Assembly: GCF_037975245.1 (NCBI RefSeq)
Contig: NC_092575.1
Coordinates: 21,157,841 to 21,221,840 of the forward strand
Direction: 5' to 3'
Source of the DNA: Apostichopus japonicus
Lineage: Eukaryota > Echinodermata > Holothuroidea > Aspidochirotida > Stichopodidae
DNA: 64,000 bases
A program made the position numbers and the translations under genes. This document shows, piece by piece, positions 35,101 to 50,078 of the stretch (its first letter is position 1; each line of letters opens with the position of its first letter). The notes beneath the pieces were generated by a model. That model had not been told where the DNA came from. It made no database searches and saw only the letters and a program-made list of their open reading frames with translations.

Positions 35101-38100
35101 GATTCAGTACCCTTCGTAAGGCCTAGTCACTTCGCAGTCTGAGCGTTGTTCATCAACATTTCTTCAATAAAAAATCACTCTAGATTCTTCGTTACCACGG
35201 AGACAAGCTTCAAAACCTGACCTAACTTTTCACTTTTTGCGTTCCACACACACAGTGTGCATACAACGATTCCACGATTCACTGTGCAAGATGGTTACAA
35301 TGTGTGGTTCATGGACGTGCTCGATACTGGCCGTTTGGCAGTCGCTGGATCTAACAGCAGGAAAAAGAGCACTTTTATCGATCTGTTTATGTTTAACGTT
35401 AATCCTGATTCTCTGGAAAAACCGTTATTATTGCCGTCAGAGCCCTATTTTTCTGAGGAATTTACCGAGTTTGGTTCATCATGGCGGTCTGTTTGTTTAC
35501 TGGATGATCGTCAGTTTTTAACGTGTTGTAAGGATACGATATCATTGTACGATAGTAGTAGTAATGGCGGTCTGGTCAAGCAAGGGAAGTTTAACGGTAC
35601 AGCCAGGTGTATGACAACCAGAGATGGTTTAGTCTATGTCGGTGTATTAGATTCCAATGAGGTGATTGTCTTAGATGCGAGAGAATTGAGGAAAAAGAAG
35701 ACAATCACCTTAAAGGGATTAAGAAGAGGAGACTGGCCCTATGATATAACAGTTAGTAATAATAAACTGTTTATCTGTACAGGCCTGTTTGGTGGGAGAG
35801 CTTTAATGTGTAATAGTGAGGGAGAAATAGAACAGGAATATACAAACACACAGTACAGATATGCATATAGTATAACAGTCAGTGAAGAGAAAGGATTAAT
35901 ATTTATATTATGGAGAGATGGTGGTAAGGGTAGACAAGTTGTTGTTTACTCTCTATCTGGGGGTCATTCTTCCATCTCTGGGGGTCATATCTTGGCTTCT
36001 TTTAAAGTTCCTGATAATTCCATGAGAATCAGGATCAATAATAACATAAACAGATTGTTTTTGGTTACCCAGACAACTGGAGAAGTCTATGAATATCACA
36101 CAGTAAGTACTGATAAAGGAAATATAGGCCTATGGTCAAAATTAGGAATATTAATCACTTTTATTAAAGCAATCCTTTGATTGAAGCTGGACAAATTGGG
36201 TATCATTCTATGCGAACAAGTGTTGAGAAGACACTTTTAGATGTTTTGAGATCTAGTTTGCAAAATTTAATGAAAAATAAGGGCACAATTTTTCTTTGGG
36301 ATTTGCTGATTCTGGTAAGGTTGTCATGGAAAGTGTTTTGTACTCTCAATTAAAATTGGTTTTCCTTATTTTCTCAGTCTTAATTGCTTCAAAAATAAAC
36401 AAAATTGTTACTGGTGAATGCGGAATTTTATTAAAAACACAAATATCACTTGTTTGTTAAGATGGAGAACAAAATGGTGGAAAAGTAAGTGCAATTTTTT
36501 TTTTAAAATTAGGCCATTGGATTCTTGTTGCCCGTTGCAGTAATAGAGCAACATACAAAATTTGAGAAATATTTTTTCTTATTTTCTGACTATACAATCT
36601 ACTAATTTTTACAAATATGATACTAGTGAATGCGGAATTTTATTGTTAACACAAATATCACTTGTTTGTTAAGATGGAGATCAAAATAGTGGAAAAGTAA
36701 GTGCAATTTTTTTTTTAAATTTAGGCCATTGGATTTTTGATGCCTGTTGCAATAATAGAGCAACATACAAAATTTGGGAAATATTTTTTCTTATTTTCTG
36801 ACTATGCAACCTGCTAATTTTAACAAATATGATACTAGTGAATGCGGAATTTTATTGTTAACACAAATATCACATGTTTGTTAAGATGGAGATCAAAATG
36901 GTGGAAAAGTATATGTAATTTTTTTTTTTTAAATTTAGGCCGTTGGATTCATGTTGCCTGTTGCAATAATAGAGCAACATACACAATTTGGGAAATATTT
37001 TTTCCTATTTTCTGACTATACAACCTGCTAATTTTAACAAATATGATACTAGTGAATGCGGAATTTTATTGTTAACACAAATATCACATGTTTGTTAAGA
37101 TGGAGATCAAAATGGTGGAAAATTAGGGGAATTTTTTTTTTACATTTAGGCCATTGGATTCTTGTTGACTTTCCAATATTAGAGCATCATACATGGAAAT
37201 ATTTTTTCTTTTTTTCTGACTATACAAGCTGCTAATTTTGATAAAATTTTTATCAGTGAATGCGGAATTTAATTAAGAACACAACTTTTACTTGTTTGTT
37301 AAGAGGGAGATTAAAATGGTGGAAAACTAAGTGCAAAATTTTATGAAACATTTAGGCCATTGGATGCTTGTTGCACTTTGTTACACACACAATTTGTAAA
37401 ACATTTTTCTTATTTTCAGAGCATACAATCTGCTAATTTTTAAAATATTTGATAGTAGTGAATGTGAAATATTCTAATTAATGCAATAAGTGCTATTTTT
37501 ATGGGCAAAGATTTTTATAGTGATTATCTGGGCCCAACATTCTATGAAAAGGGATGCAAAATGAACGTTGCAAAAGTGTAGTTCCTTTCATTAATTTTGG
37601 CTCTCAAATCTGCTGAAATATACACATTTGACAATACTGAATGCACACTGTTGTTAAGAACACAACAGGTCCAATTTTCCTTAAAATGAGGTAAAATTCA
37701 AGACAAAGGGCAATATTTTTATATTAATTTAATAGGCAATAGTGATTAGTTCAATTGGCTCTAGTGCACATGTATAGCAAATACTGCAGTGATGATACCT
37801 TGATTTGATCACAGTATTTAAGTTTTGATAAAATGGTATGACACACACTTCCTTCTATTTTAGGATGTAGGGTGGTTTATTTAGGTGAAAATTAGTCAGG
37901 AATGCAGAGAAACTAATGTATTACTGCAGTGTCTTCCTGTCAATTTTGTGACAATAGACATCACTTTGTGTAAGTGAAGATACACAATATCCTACTCAAT
38001 TGTTTTAATATGCAGTACATTAATTAACTAAATTTAGTGAAGATCCCCATTCATTGGCTGTCACCAAGCACACAGTGTAATATATATGCAATTACTATTC

Positions 38101-41100
38101 ACATGGATGTAATGTGATCAATGCTACCCATGCATGAGAAAGCACTACCACATTTCAACCAGTGTAAGAACCATAGTCTTCCTGTAAAAGGCCTTTTTGG
38201 TTCCTTGCTTGAAAGCAAAGGAACCTATGTATTCAGGTATGTGTGTGTGTGTTTGGCGCTTTAGCTTGAATGCACGATAACTCAACAAGGGAAAGTTGGA
38301 CTTAACTCAAACTTGGTACATTATATAGATCCGCCATCGTGGGAAGGTATGCCCTATTGTTTTTGGTGCCTGTGAAGGTCACCAAAGGTCAGTTAGAGGC
38401 CAAAAACCCAAATATTGAAAACAGCAATAACTCCCATTGACAGGGTCTGACATGGTTGATATTCAATTTTGGGAGTAGTTGTGAATGGGGTGAGGGATCA
38501 TTTCCAAACATAACAGTCACGTGATCGAAGGTCAACAAAGGTCAATTAGTGGTCAAAAACTAGTATATTTGCACTAACTTGAGAACAAAATGTCTGTGAC
38601 GGTTGGGAGATACGCTATTGTAAACCAGAAGTCGACCCGCGTCTAGGTGACCTTTCACCTCAGGTTGACCTCCAGTGACCTTTATTAGTTTCTTTGGTTA
38701 TTTGAAATTTCGTGGCCATAATCTGATCTCCCGATCCAAACTGTCCATAGCTGACCCCTGTGCGACCTTCGTGTGCGAAGTTATCAGTTATCAGCGTGTC
38801 AAACTACATCTGACCGTGAGGTCAAAAGGTCAAAGGTCAAATCTTGAAAAATATGCTCATTTTAGGAGATACATGGAAAAAAAAAACCTTGTCAGTATTT
38901 TGATATGTAAACATGATAGAGCTTCTGGTGCTCTATAAAGGAAACCAACTCCCGCTTCAATCGGACACCCAGTTCTCAAGTTATGACGGGCCAAAGGTTG
39001 GATGTGATACCTTATTAGCAATAACATTGTGTGTGTACATTGGAGCACATAACAAATTTAGGACAGATTTCACATCATCGAGTAGAACATTTTGATAAAA
39101 ATCATCAGGTCATCCTAGGTCATTCAAGGTTGCTTATGTGCAACAAACCGCCAATTTATGCTAATTGTGCAACTTCTAGTCACAAAGTCTGACATGGCTG
39201 ATATATTGGGACAAGTTGTAAATGTAGTTGGGGCACATTTTCCAAAATAACTGTTATGTGATCCAAGGTCACAAAAGGTCAACTATGGGTCAAAATGTTT
39301 AGTTTGTTTGTAATAACTTGTGAAACTCCCTCTGACATCCGGTTGATATTTTGGGACTAGTTGTAAATGGGGTAAGGGATCGTTTCCAAACATAAGGGTC
39401 ATGTGATCCAATGTCAACAAAGGTCAATTAGGGGTCACAAGCTAGTATTTTGCAATAACTTGAGAACAAAATGTCCATCAAGGTTGGGAGTTACGCTATT
39501 GTAATCCAATAGTCGACCCGCATCTAGGTGACCATTGACCTCAGGTTGACCTCCGGTGACCTTTAATGTTTCTCTCCAGTTGATTAGTTGAATTTTCATG
39601 GCCATATTCCGATCTCAATTGTCTATAAGTTGACTCCAAATGCGTTCTTTGTTATGAAGCTGTATATAGCTCATAGTGCAGTAGCTGCACATTCAAATTA
39701 GGGTATACAGCAATCTTAAGACTTGACAGTGCGTATGGACTTTATTCAGGCATTGGAGCTGCAGCACATGTATATAGTTGAGCTGTGCAACTAACAAGCA
39801 CGTAACCTATAGTGCTTCTAAGATAGTTGTTTACTCATTGAGTACATGTCTAATGCAAGATTTTAGGATTAAATAAATGAATCTTCTGTAAGTAAAATAC
39901 TGTGTAAACTACAACATCAATGATTGACATAGTAATTAATATGTAAACTCATGTTAAACAACACTATTAAGAATTAAGGAAAATGTGATAGGTAAGAAGG
40001 GGGGTAGGAGAGGGTTTAGTGTGTGTCTTAATGTTACTGATGACCAACAATGCCCAGAATAGAAGACACTTTAAGTAGTTCTGAGTCCCTGTTCACGTTC
40101 ACAAAGTAACATGGGTCACAATTTAGTGTTCTTTGGTTAAACTTGAAGAAAAATGTTTAGCCCAATACACTATAATTTAAATTTGGTGTCTCATGTATAA
40201 ATCTCCTCTGCCTGATACAGCTTCATGTATAGAAGCATGCACTGTCTGAAAAATCAATCCATCCATTGTCAGCTTTGAACACTTTTACTTTATTCGGATT
40301 TCAGAAATAAATATATAATATATATTGCAGTTAAAGAAACTCAGGTAAACCAAAATCACATTATCCACACCATCATAAAATATATTAAAATATATCCATC
40401 CCTTTGATAATGTTGCTGCCTCAATGCGTCAATTTTCTACATCTGTTTTGTTTTCTGCTACCAAATATATATATATATATTAATTTTTTTTTTTGTCTTT
40501 TTGTTATAGAGTGACATCTTTATTTTTGAAAACTTCCTGATGCGCTCAGAGTCATTGATTGAGAAAGATAACTGTCAGAAGCTACTTGACAACCTAAAGG
40601 TTCCAGCTAAGGAATCAAAGGACATTATTGAGAGTGATGCACCCTTTTCTTCCCTTGTCCACCATCTCAGAGAGGCAGGGAAGGTCTCTGTTCATGACAT
40701 CAGCCATTTAATGACAGCATGCTCTGACAAAGGACTGAGTAAATTGGTGGCAGTATTGACTGTCTACCAACAAGTTCAAGGTGTAGTATGTTTATATCAG
40801 AGAGTTTAGCAAGTTACATATGTTATGAATCGCGAAACATGCAAACGCATTGCCTACACAAAGAATAGGTCTACGGTATGTGATTTGAGGTAATATACTA
40901 TTGTATTAACTTAACTTAACCCATGGTTGATATCAGATGGACCCGCCATCAATATCCTTTGATACAAATAACCTGATAAATGAGTTGGCAAGAAATTGAA
41001 TAACCTAATGGCCTGTAATGTATGTACTTCAAATCCAGAAAGATAATCCAATTTGGATGTTCAGAAGTGTAATTAGTCATGTTTAATGCATTGTCAAGGT

Positions 41101-44100
41101 CTTGCACTACAGTCAAATCTTTGCATAAGTCTGTTACTGATGGGATACATTCAAAAGTTTGATTTGGGATATGTTCAGACAAGATTGGTAAAAATTTGGA
41201 AATTCAACTCCTTTTAAAATGTTGTAATTTATTATCCTTGAATTTGATATATTGGAGGATCATTTAAGGGACTTGAATTTTTTGCTCAGAATCAGGGCGA
41301 GAATCAACAATAAGGAAAGTGAAAGATTTGCAGTGTCACCTCAAACAACATAGTAAAGTATGACCAAATGTGAGCTCACTAACTTTGGTGCAAGTTTGTC
41401 ACAATATTTTCCTGGAAGTTTTTACTGCATACATTATATTAACATACATTGAACTGTGTTTACTTACATGGCTAAATTTCTTGGGTGGAAGACAATCTTT
41501 AACCATGTTTGTATCTTATATGGTTGTTTCAGATTCATGGTGGACCAAAAAAGGACTCAAGGATCAACTAAAGGCATTAGAAGACACAAGGCAGGAACTC
41601 TCTCACAAACTGACTAAATCAGAAGATGAAAAACAACAACTTACTGGAAGACTAAAGGCATCAGAAGAGGAAAGACAGCAATTCAAAGATACATTGAAGA
41701 CAACAGAGGAGGACAGACAACAGCTGACTGGAAGACTAAAGACAACAGAGGAAGAAAGACAACAATTAAAAGATACATTGAAGACAACAGAGGAAGAAAG
41801 ACAACAGCTGACTGGAAGACTAAAGACAACAGAGGAAGAAAGACAACAATTAAAAGATACATTGAAGACAACAGAGGAGGAAAGACAACAGTTGCAAGTT
41901 GCATTGAAGGCAACAGAGGAAGACAGAAAACATCTAACTGGAAGTCTAAAGACAACAGAGGAGGAAAGACAACAGCTGACTGGAAGACTAAAGACAGCAG
42001 AGGAGGAAAAACAACAATTCAGAGATAAATTGAAGACAGCAGAGGAGGAAAGACAACAGTGGAAAGTTGCACTGAAGGCAACAGAGGAGGAAAGACAACA
42101 GCTGACTGGAAGACTAAAGACAACAGAGGAGGAAAGACAACAATTAAAAGATACATTGAAGACAACAGACGAGGAAAGACAACAGCTGACTGGAAGACTA
42201 AAGACAACAGAGGAAGAAAGACAACAATTGAAAGATAAATTGAAGACATCAGAGGAAGAAAGACAACAGCTGACTGGAAGACTAAAGACAAAAGAGGAAG
42301 AAAGACAACAGTTAAAAGGTACATTGAACACAACAGAGGAAGAAAGACAACAGCTGACTGGAAGACTAAAGACAACAGAGGAGGAAAGACAACACTTCAG
42401 AGACCGATTGAATACAACTGAAAACATACTGAAGACACTGAAGGATGCGAAGGACGAATTAATTCAGCAGCAGAAAGAGGTTAGACTTCACATAGCATTT
42501 TATTATACAGTAGATAACTGATGACCAAGTTACCTAACTTGGTTCATGAGAAATTTAGTCACTTTGAACAAGACTACCCTTCTGCTTGATCGAGTAGCAT
42601 AAAGTGAATATGTACGTTACCATTTGCAAACAAAACATGTATTTTCAGTTTATGATGTCCAACAGTAGAGGTCGAATGATGAACATATTAACACCTCTTT
42701 TTCTCCAGAATTTATACAAGCATGATATTTAGTTCATATGATGTACATTAACTCTACACGTATTAATAGAGCTCAAAAGTCATTTGAGGTTAAGCTATGT
42801 CAATCAAAACATGTAACGGTAAGACAATAAAAAAGTAGAAATTAACAAAGACCCATCTAGGCGTGAAACTTGTACATCACAAGTTCAAGATCCCTATTGT
42901 ACTTAATCTTTAATTGCTTCACCAAGCCTATATGTCTCTCTGTTTTCACACAGGTAAACAAATTTAATCCCTTTATCTCAGGAACAGATCTTCGAGAGTG
43001 TAATGCATGGTGTGATGCTTTGTTGATATCTCTACTTAACTGAAGCTACACTGCATTGTTCTAATTGTTTAGTTACAAGAGGTAATTTGAGTTATCTAGC
43101 AAAGGTAAACAGAGGAGTCCTGTATGTGCTATGGCACAATATGTAGTACAATATTATGGGACTTACAGTATTGACCATCAAAACATAAAATTAATCAAGC
43201 TAATAGATATAATTTAACCTCTGTCCTTCAATGTAATAGGCCTACATTCCTAATATTCTAGAACAGTAGTTCCATCATTCATGGCAATTCCTTTTGAAGG
43301 CAATTTGGTCACAGTTCTCTGCACTAATTTATTGTAAACATGTGATTTTCTGAGACAGGTAGTAATTTTGCAATTAGTCACACCCCAAGTATAGGTCAAA
43401 AGGTTATCAGTTCAGCCTGCCTGATAATAAATAGGAAGAAGTTTGTCAACTTGGAGAATACAGTATGTTCTCTTCAGACATTGGCTACTTCAATGCTAGT
43501 ATAAATTTTAATTTGTGGCGAGTAACCACTGGGAGGTTCATCCTTCTTGTCTCATTCATTGTGTTGTTTACATACAGGAGCTGGAAGAGGCTAAATCAAA
43601 TCTGAGAGCTACAAAAGATGAACTTGTGAAGTCTCACCTGGAATATGCCAAAGAATCCATGGCCTTACAAGAGGTCCTGAAGCAGACTAGGGAAGCCTTG
43701 AATCAGCAACAATTGGTAAAGCGACTAAAGCTCCTTTCACACTTTTCCAGATGGCGCCACAGTTTGGAACGATCAGTAGTGCAATGCGATCTGGCAGCGT
43801 CTGTGACCTAGAAAGGCGATAATGCATATCCAGAACGGGTTGATACAGGTCTAGTACGGGTTATAACGACGTTGTTGCGGGTTGATAAGGATGTCACAAA
43901 TAACTTACCGGATCTGCTCTGTGTAGGTACAGATAACTTGCATATCCAGAACGGGTCCAATACGGGTCCAGTACAGGTTATAATGGCGTTGTTATGGGTT
44001 GATAAGGATGTCACGAATAGCTTCCCAGATCTACTCCGTTTAGGGACAGATAACTTACAGATAGCTACAGCTTTCTTACAGGTTGATGTGTTTCCCCTAC

Positions 44101-47100
44101 GGCTTACTATTGGCTGTAACATATCCCCTAAGTGTTAAATGGATTGGTACGGTACTATGAAAGGACCTTTCGCCCGATGCAGTCATTCATTCCACACCTA
44201 GTTTCATACATTGAGGGACCTCCGAAAACCTCACCAGAAAGACATGCATATCTGGATCCAGGCCTAAATTCAACATCGAATCCAAACTCTGATGACTCTG
44301 TAGCTGCTAATGCTGGGCTCTCCCTCTTATCTCTTGATTCCCTCTTCTTTGGTGGTGTAATGAACTGCAGTGATGGTGAGATGTGCTCCTATTGATGTAG
44401 AAAGGCAGAATGATGGAACAGTTAGGCAAGCGTCACCACTTGACCAAAGCTTCGGGTACCTCGATTCGTAGCAATCCGTTCCAACCTGTTACAACAAGTT
44501 GCAACCCGTAGCAAATTGTATCAAGCAGTAGTAATGCATACGTACCATTACTTGGCATGATCCGTTTCTATACGTACCAACCTGTAGTGGATATGTCTAC
44601 GATCACATGATCACGGCTTACTAAGAAGCACTAAGGGTCCACTATGGGTTGCTACGTATCGTCTACGGGTTGCTATGGTCCTATTCTGCTTTCAATCGGT
44701 GGTTGGACTTGTAAATGTTCAAAAATTGCCAAGGATGCGCCCGTAGCCCAGATCTGGCAAGACCCCGCGCGATCCAGGAAAGTGTGAAAGGTGCTTACAT
44801 ATAGAAGCCTAAGTGAATTATGACTGTAGAACAATGTGTATCTGTAGCCAGTATACCATCAGTAGAAAAGAAGTGTGTCTTTATGAAGTTAGGAAAATAT
44901 TGTGACTAGACCATTAATATGTTGAATTTGTGATCAAATATATATTCCACTGTTGAAGGTATTCCAAGGTGACGACATAATCTTGAGCTTTACAGAAATA
45001 GTTCAATGAGTTAAAACATATGTTCAAATTTCATGCTACATTGTATTACAAGTAATGTGAAGTGAGTATGAGTACATTCACCTAAATGCTAAAATCAGTT
45101 GGTTATATCAACTGAAGACATAGTTGGTGTCATTTGACAGGTGAAAAACTAATGTTCTTTTTGGTTACTTGGAAGTTACCATAGGTAGGCAAGTTACCTA
45201 TACAGTCAAGTTGGTGCGTGTGTGTTTATATGACGTCCTAGCTTGTAAACACAATATCTTAAGATCGGTCACCTCTGCAGTTGTCATATTTGGCATGTGC
45301 CTCCCCACAATAAGTACAAGAACCCTATTGGTTTTGGGTGGACTTCAAAGGTAATTTGGGGTCAGCAACGGTCACACTCTGTAAAGCCTTATAAACACAA
45401 ACCTTGTAAACCTGATATCCCAATATACTGTAGGTTATACCACTTAGCTCATAGATGGCATGTGTCTTTCTTACAGGAAGTACTGTACATGAGCCCTATT
45501 ATTTTGGGTGGAGGTCAAAGTTCATTAAGGGTCAGCAGAGGTCCAAATTTTGAAACATCGAATGAGCTTTATATTGAGAAGCTAACCTGCAAAAAAGATC
45601 ATATATGCATGGTAGATTCCCCAAATGATAAGTAAAATTGCTGCACAATTAGGTCTAAGTGAAAGCTCATTTAAGGTTTGCAGAAGTCAAACGTTACTAA
45701 AGGTCAAGTCCTAACGAAGGTGTAAAACTTATGCTGCTTTGACTTCCGTGTTGCTTTGGGTGGAGGTCAAAGGTCGGCTTAGGTACATGCAGCATGAACT
45801 TCAGCCAAGGTTAGCTTGCAAACTACTCTTGTCCTGTATATGTAATGTATTTATAGGCAAGTACCTCTGGGAAAGGTTTCCCTCTGGTTTAATGTTTCTG
45901 TACACCAAATGAGATATCTTTCCTATTTTTTTTTATTAGCACGTTTCATCTGCATCTGTTATGGAGGAAGAAACCCTACTTGCAGGATGTGAAACTCCAG
46001 ATGTATCACAAGAATCAACTTTGGCAGGTACGTAGGATCACAATGAAAAGACAAAGTACTGCTGCTCAATGAAAATATCAAAGCAGGCAGTACAGTTTTT
46101 CCTTATATCAGTCTGTTTGTCCTTAAATAGTTCTACCTGCAGATCTTCAAAGTTGTCAGGGGAGATGTTGGAAGATTGGGCTGGAGAGGGGGGTGGGGTG
46201 GGTGGTCCTTGAGTTGATTTAATTAATGTAGATGCATCGCCAAACTGTCAATGATGTTGAGATATTGAAAGTCAAGTAGGCTGTGCTCAGGTGTAAATAA
46301 ATCAAGGGGTACCAGGGAAAGAAGATATCTTTTTAAAGGATAGTCAGGCCGTCCAGGGATAAATTAAGTTGTCTTCCTTCTTAATCTCATCTTGGTTTTG
46401 GTGGGTCTTCTTTCTCACCTGAGATCATTGAAGCAATACACTGGTACTAATTAACTCCTAAAATAAATCTTACTCTGTTGTGTATTGATGTGTGTTTATG
46501 AAGATGGAAACATAATAATTATACATATGTGTCAAAGTTCACCTGGGTTTTAATCATTCTTAGAACTGCTATGAAACTCCAAATGTTGTGCTAATCCTCT
46601 GATAGTCATGTGATCACTATCTAATGAAAACAAAATAACACATCTAGGTATCTGTTGTTTATCTGAAACAAATCGATAGCAATTAAACTAAGGCTGTTTG
46701 TGAGTAGATCATAGACATTTAAACAGAAGGCTAGACCACTTTAATATGTCAATTAGGAGATGTGTATTTAACATCCATGGAGGGTCATGTGATGTGCACC
46801 ATGGTAACAAGCAGGGTCATGTGATGTACTCCATGGAAACACTTATAACTTCTCTCATATTCATTGTATCAATGTATCCCGTCTACAACTAGTGTCATCA
46901 TTGCAGAGTTTCCACAGTCCTGAAGAAAGTTAAGGAACCCAGAATTTTAGATAAGTGATGCACGTATCAATGTTTACTGCAATATTTCCATTGCAAAGTT
47001 GCTAGTTCCTTTAAAAACATTGAGCTGCAGATGAAACACATGCAACATATCAGGACTGTACATTCACATTGTACATTGACATAAGTAGCAGACGACAGGA

Positions 47101-48759
47101 TTCACTGTTCCTTAGCAACACAAGTCTAGTAGGTGCCTTACATGCACTCGCAAGCAAAGATCAAGCTTTTTTAGCTCATACCAGCATGCTGGTGTGAGCT
47201 TTTGCTACAGTGCAGGTCTATCACTCTATCCGTCAACAATTGGTAAAACCGCTCCCACTCGCACAGTGTTTGATGGAATTTCATGAAACTTGAACACAAG
47301 GACCATTGGGAATAGGGCCATCAGAGATGGTCCGAAATTTGGGGTCAAAGGTCACCTGTGGGCCGTAATGGGCCATTTTGTGGAAATTTTGCAAAATGCT
47401 TCTTCTCCTACAGATTCCATTGTACAATGTTGAGGGTTTGTCACGATAGTACTATGGAAGTTTTACCTTCAGGGTGTTCATGAATTTGAGATCAAAGATC
47501 AACTAGGAGTCTTTTGTGGCCCGGCCGCGGCCCTATATTTTCAAATTGCTCCTGTTCGTACAGTGTATGGCCAGTTATAATGAAACTTGGTCACAACATT
47601 CCTCGGGATGAGAGTTACAAGGGTTGTTCGGAAAATTGAGGTCAAATGTCATTTAGGGGGTCATCAGGGGTCATTCTTTGTAATATTTTCAAATATCTCA
47701 ATCTCCTCAAGATTTTGATGGATTATATTCAAAGTTGAACTGATGATTGTTGGATTGTGTATGAATAAGGTGATGCCTAATAATTTTTGGTCAAAAGTTA
47801 ATTAATTACAATTAATCCCCATTGTTTAAAAAAATCTGAGCCTTCACCTTTTGCCAAAGCTCCTTTAATTCGTCTCCCAGTCTCTGCAGGGTTTGTTTAC
47901 ATTTGTGGTTAAGCTCTGCAAGGGCTGTTAGTGGAATTAAAGCAGGACTGGGAGTTGTTATTAACTGTTGAACTGTAAGCATGAGAGCCCTATAGCCAAT
48001 CAGCACTTGCCGATTCTTAGAAGTCTTTGAGCCTGAGGTATGTAGGCAGCCAGCCAAAATTTTGGCAAGGAGTGCTTCAGGTCTGCTCATGTAGAGGGGA
48101 GAAAGTTTAATAGGGTAGGTCAGTGGCATTGTTTGAGAGAGTGGGTAAAATAGGATTTAAAGGGGGGAAATAGGAATTATAGCCAGTGGCGTGGCCAGAA
48201 TTCTGCTAACGGAGGGGGGGGGGGGGTTATCCCTCATGGGCCAAAAATGGGTGGAATCTGAAAAATGGCCTGAAATTTGGTGGGCCGTAAAGTTTTGTGG
48301 GCCCCACATTTTTAAGCTCGAAAAGGTATGAGCTTCTGCACCATTGGTGCTCTAGTTTGACATTTCAACAACGTCATCACCATCATCCAAAATAATGCAA
48401 TTAATATCAAAAGTACAGTGAATGCCAGTTGAAGGTGCTTTCTGTTGGATACCAAACTCCTGTAACTTCGAACTGACAAAGGTTTAAAATAACATACATG
48501 GTTAGGAGCAGTGGGAGCACATCACAAGATCCTGCATTGTTGGTATGTTCTTAGAGTTTAGGGCGATGTCTAGATATTGATATATATAATAAAGTAAACC
48601 ATTCGACTGCCATATATTGCTGACGAAGGTCCCAGGGGGGGACCGAAAATTCCAATATATTTTCTAAAAATTTACTCCTTTATTGTCAATTATGAGACAT
48701 ATCTTATTTCTCTGGTTTTCTCTATTAATATTTTCTTTTGGAGTAAATGATGATTTTTG

Positions 48760-48802
<43 letters not shown>

Positions 48803-49988
48803 TAGTGTTTACACGGGTCCAAAAATCGGGAACCGGGTACTCGAGGGCCGTTACCCGTCGGGTATCCGGGTACCCGGAAAAATTGTTTACCCTCGTGTAC
48901 CACGATTTTCAAGAAATTGCATATTGGATGCTGTAATAAATGCATTATATTCTCTACTGACAATGATTCCATGTTCAAATACGTAGGTGTAAGATAAGGT
49001 ATAAAACCTCACTCAATAATTTAAAATTTGCTTTTGTTTCTTTCATTAACTTGTTAATAAATTAATTATTTAATTGTAATTAGCATTACTACTAACATCG
49101 CACTGCCGCCGCTGCTTATGCTTGCTCGTGCACGTCTATTGGATCAAACCATATAAATATCCAATTTAGCTCTTAAACAGTTGTTACTACTACTACAATC
49201 TATTAAGCAGGCCCATGGTTCGCATTAGCCGCGAGATTGCGCGATTCGCGCAAATTTGATCGCATTTGGCAAAAACGATTAGTAAAAAGCCACTTGCGAT
49301 TACTATTTCTTTGTTAGCCCGTCTATAATCCATAAACATCTCGTAAAATTCCTTGTTAGCCTTTCCTTATATAAAATAAACGAATGAATAAATAATAATT
49401 TCTTCCATATTGTAGCCTAACACCACACTAAGTCAATGAGAAATCTAGCTAAGCCTAACCATCTGTTTATTTGCTGAAGTTGTGACGCAGTTATAAAACA
49501 TCCATGGAATTCTTTCGTTATTGCTGTTACGTCCGACCACATGGTTGCCTAACACCACACTAAGTCAATGGGGGTAATCTAGCCTAGCCATCTGTTTATT
49601 AGCTGAAATTGTGACGCAGTTATAAGATATCTATGGGAAGCTTTCGTTATTGATGTTATCTTCCACCTCATGGTAGCCTAACAACACACTAAGTCAATGG
49701 GAAATCTGCCTAACCGTAGGTTTGCAATTTTTTTTAAACATTCACACTTCGCATAGGATTCGGGGATTAAATTCGGAACCGGATGGAATCGCGTCGGGCG
49801 GGTACCTTCGTTATTGCTGTTATCTTCGACCACATTGTAGCCTAACACCACACTAAGTCAATGGGAAATTTGCCTAACCGTCGGTTTGCCAATTTTTTTT
49901 TTTTTAAATCACACTTTGCGTAGGATTCGGGTAATAAATTAGGAACCGGGTAGTATTGCGTCGGGCGGGTACCCGGGTAACCCGTGCA

Positions 49989-50078
<90 letters not shown>

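Noticed and set aside
41603-42427. 274-codon minus-strand frame (Cys/Ser/Val-rich)
   Set aside because: Mirror image of the coiled-coil repeat exon on the plus strand.
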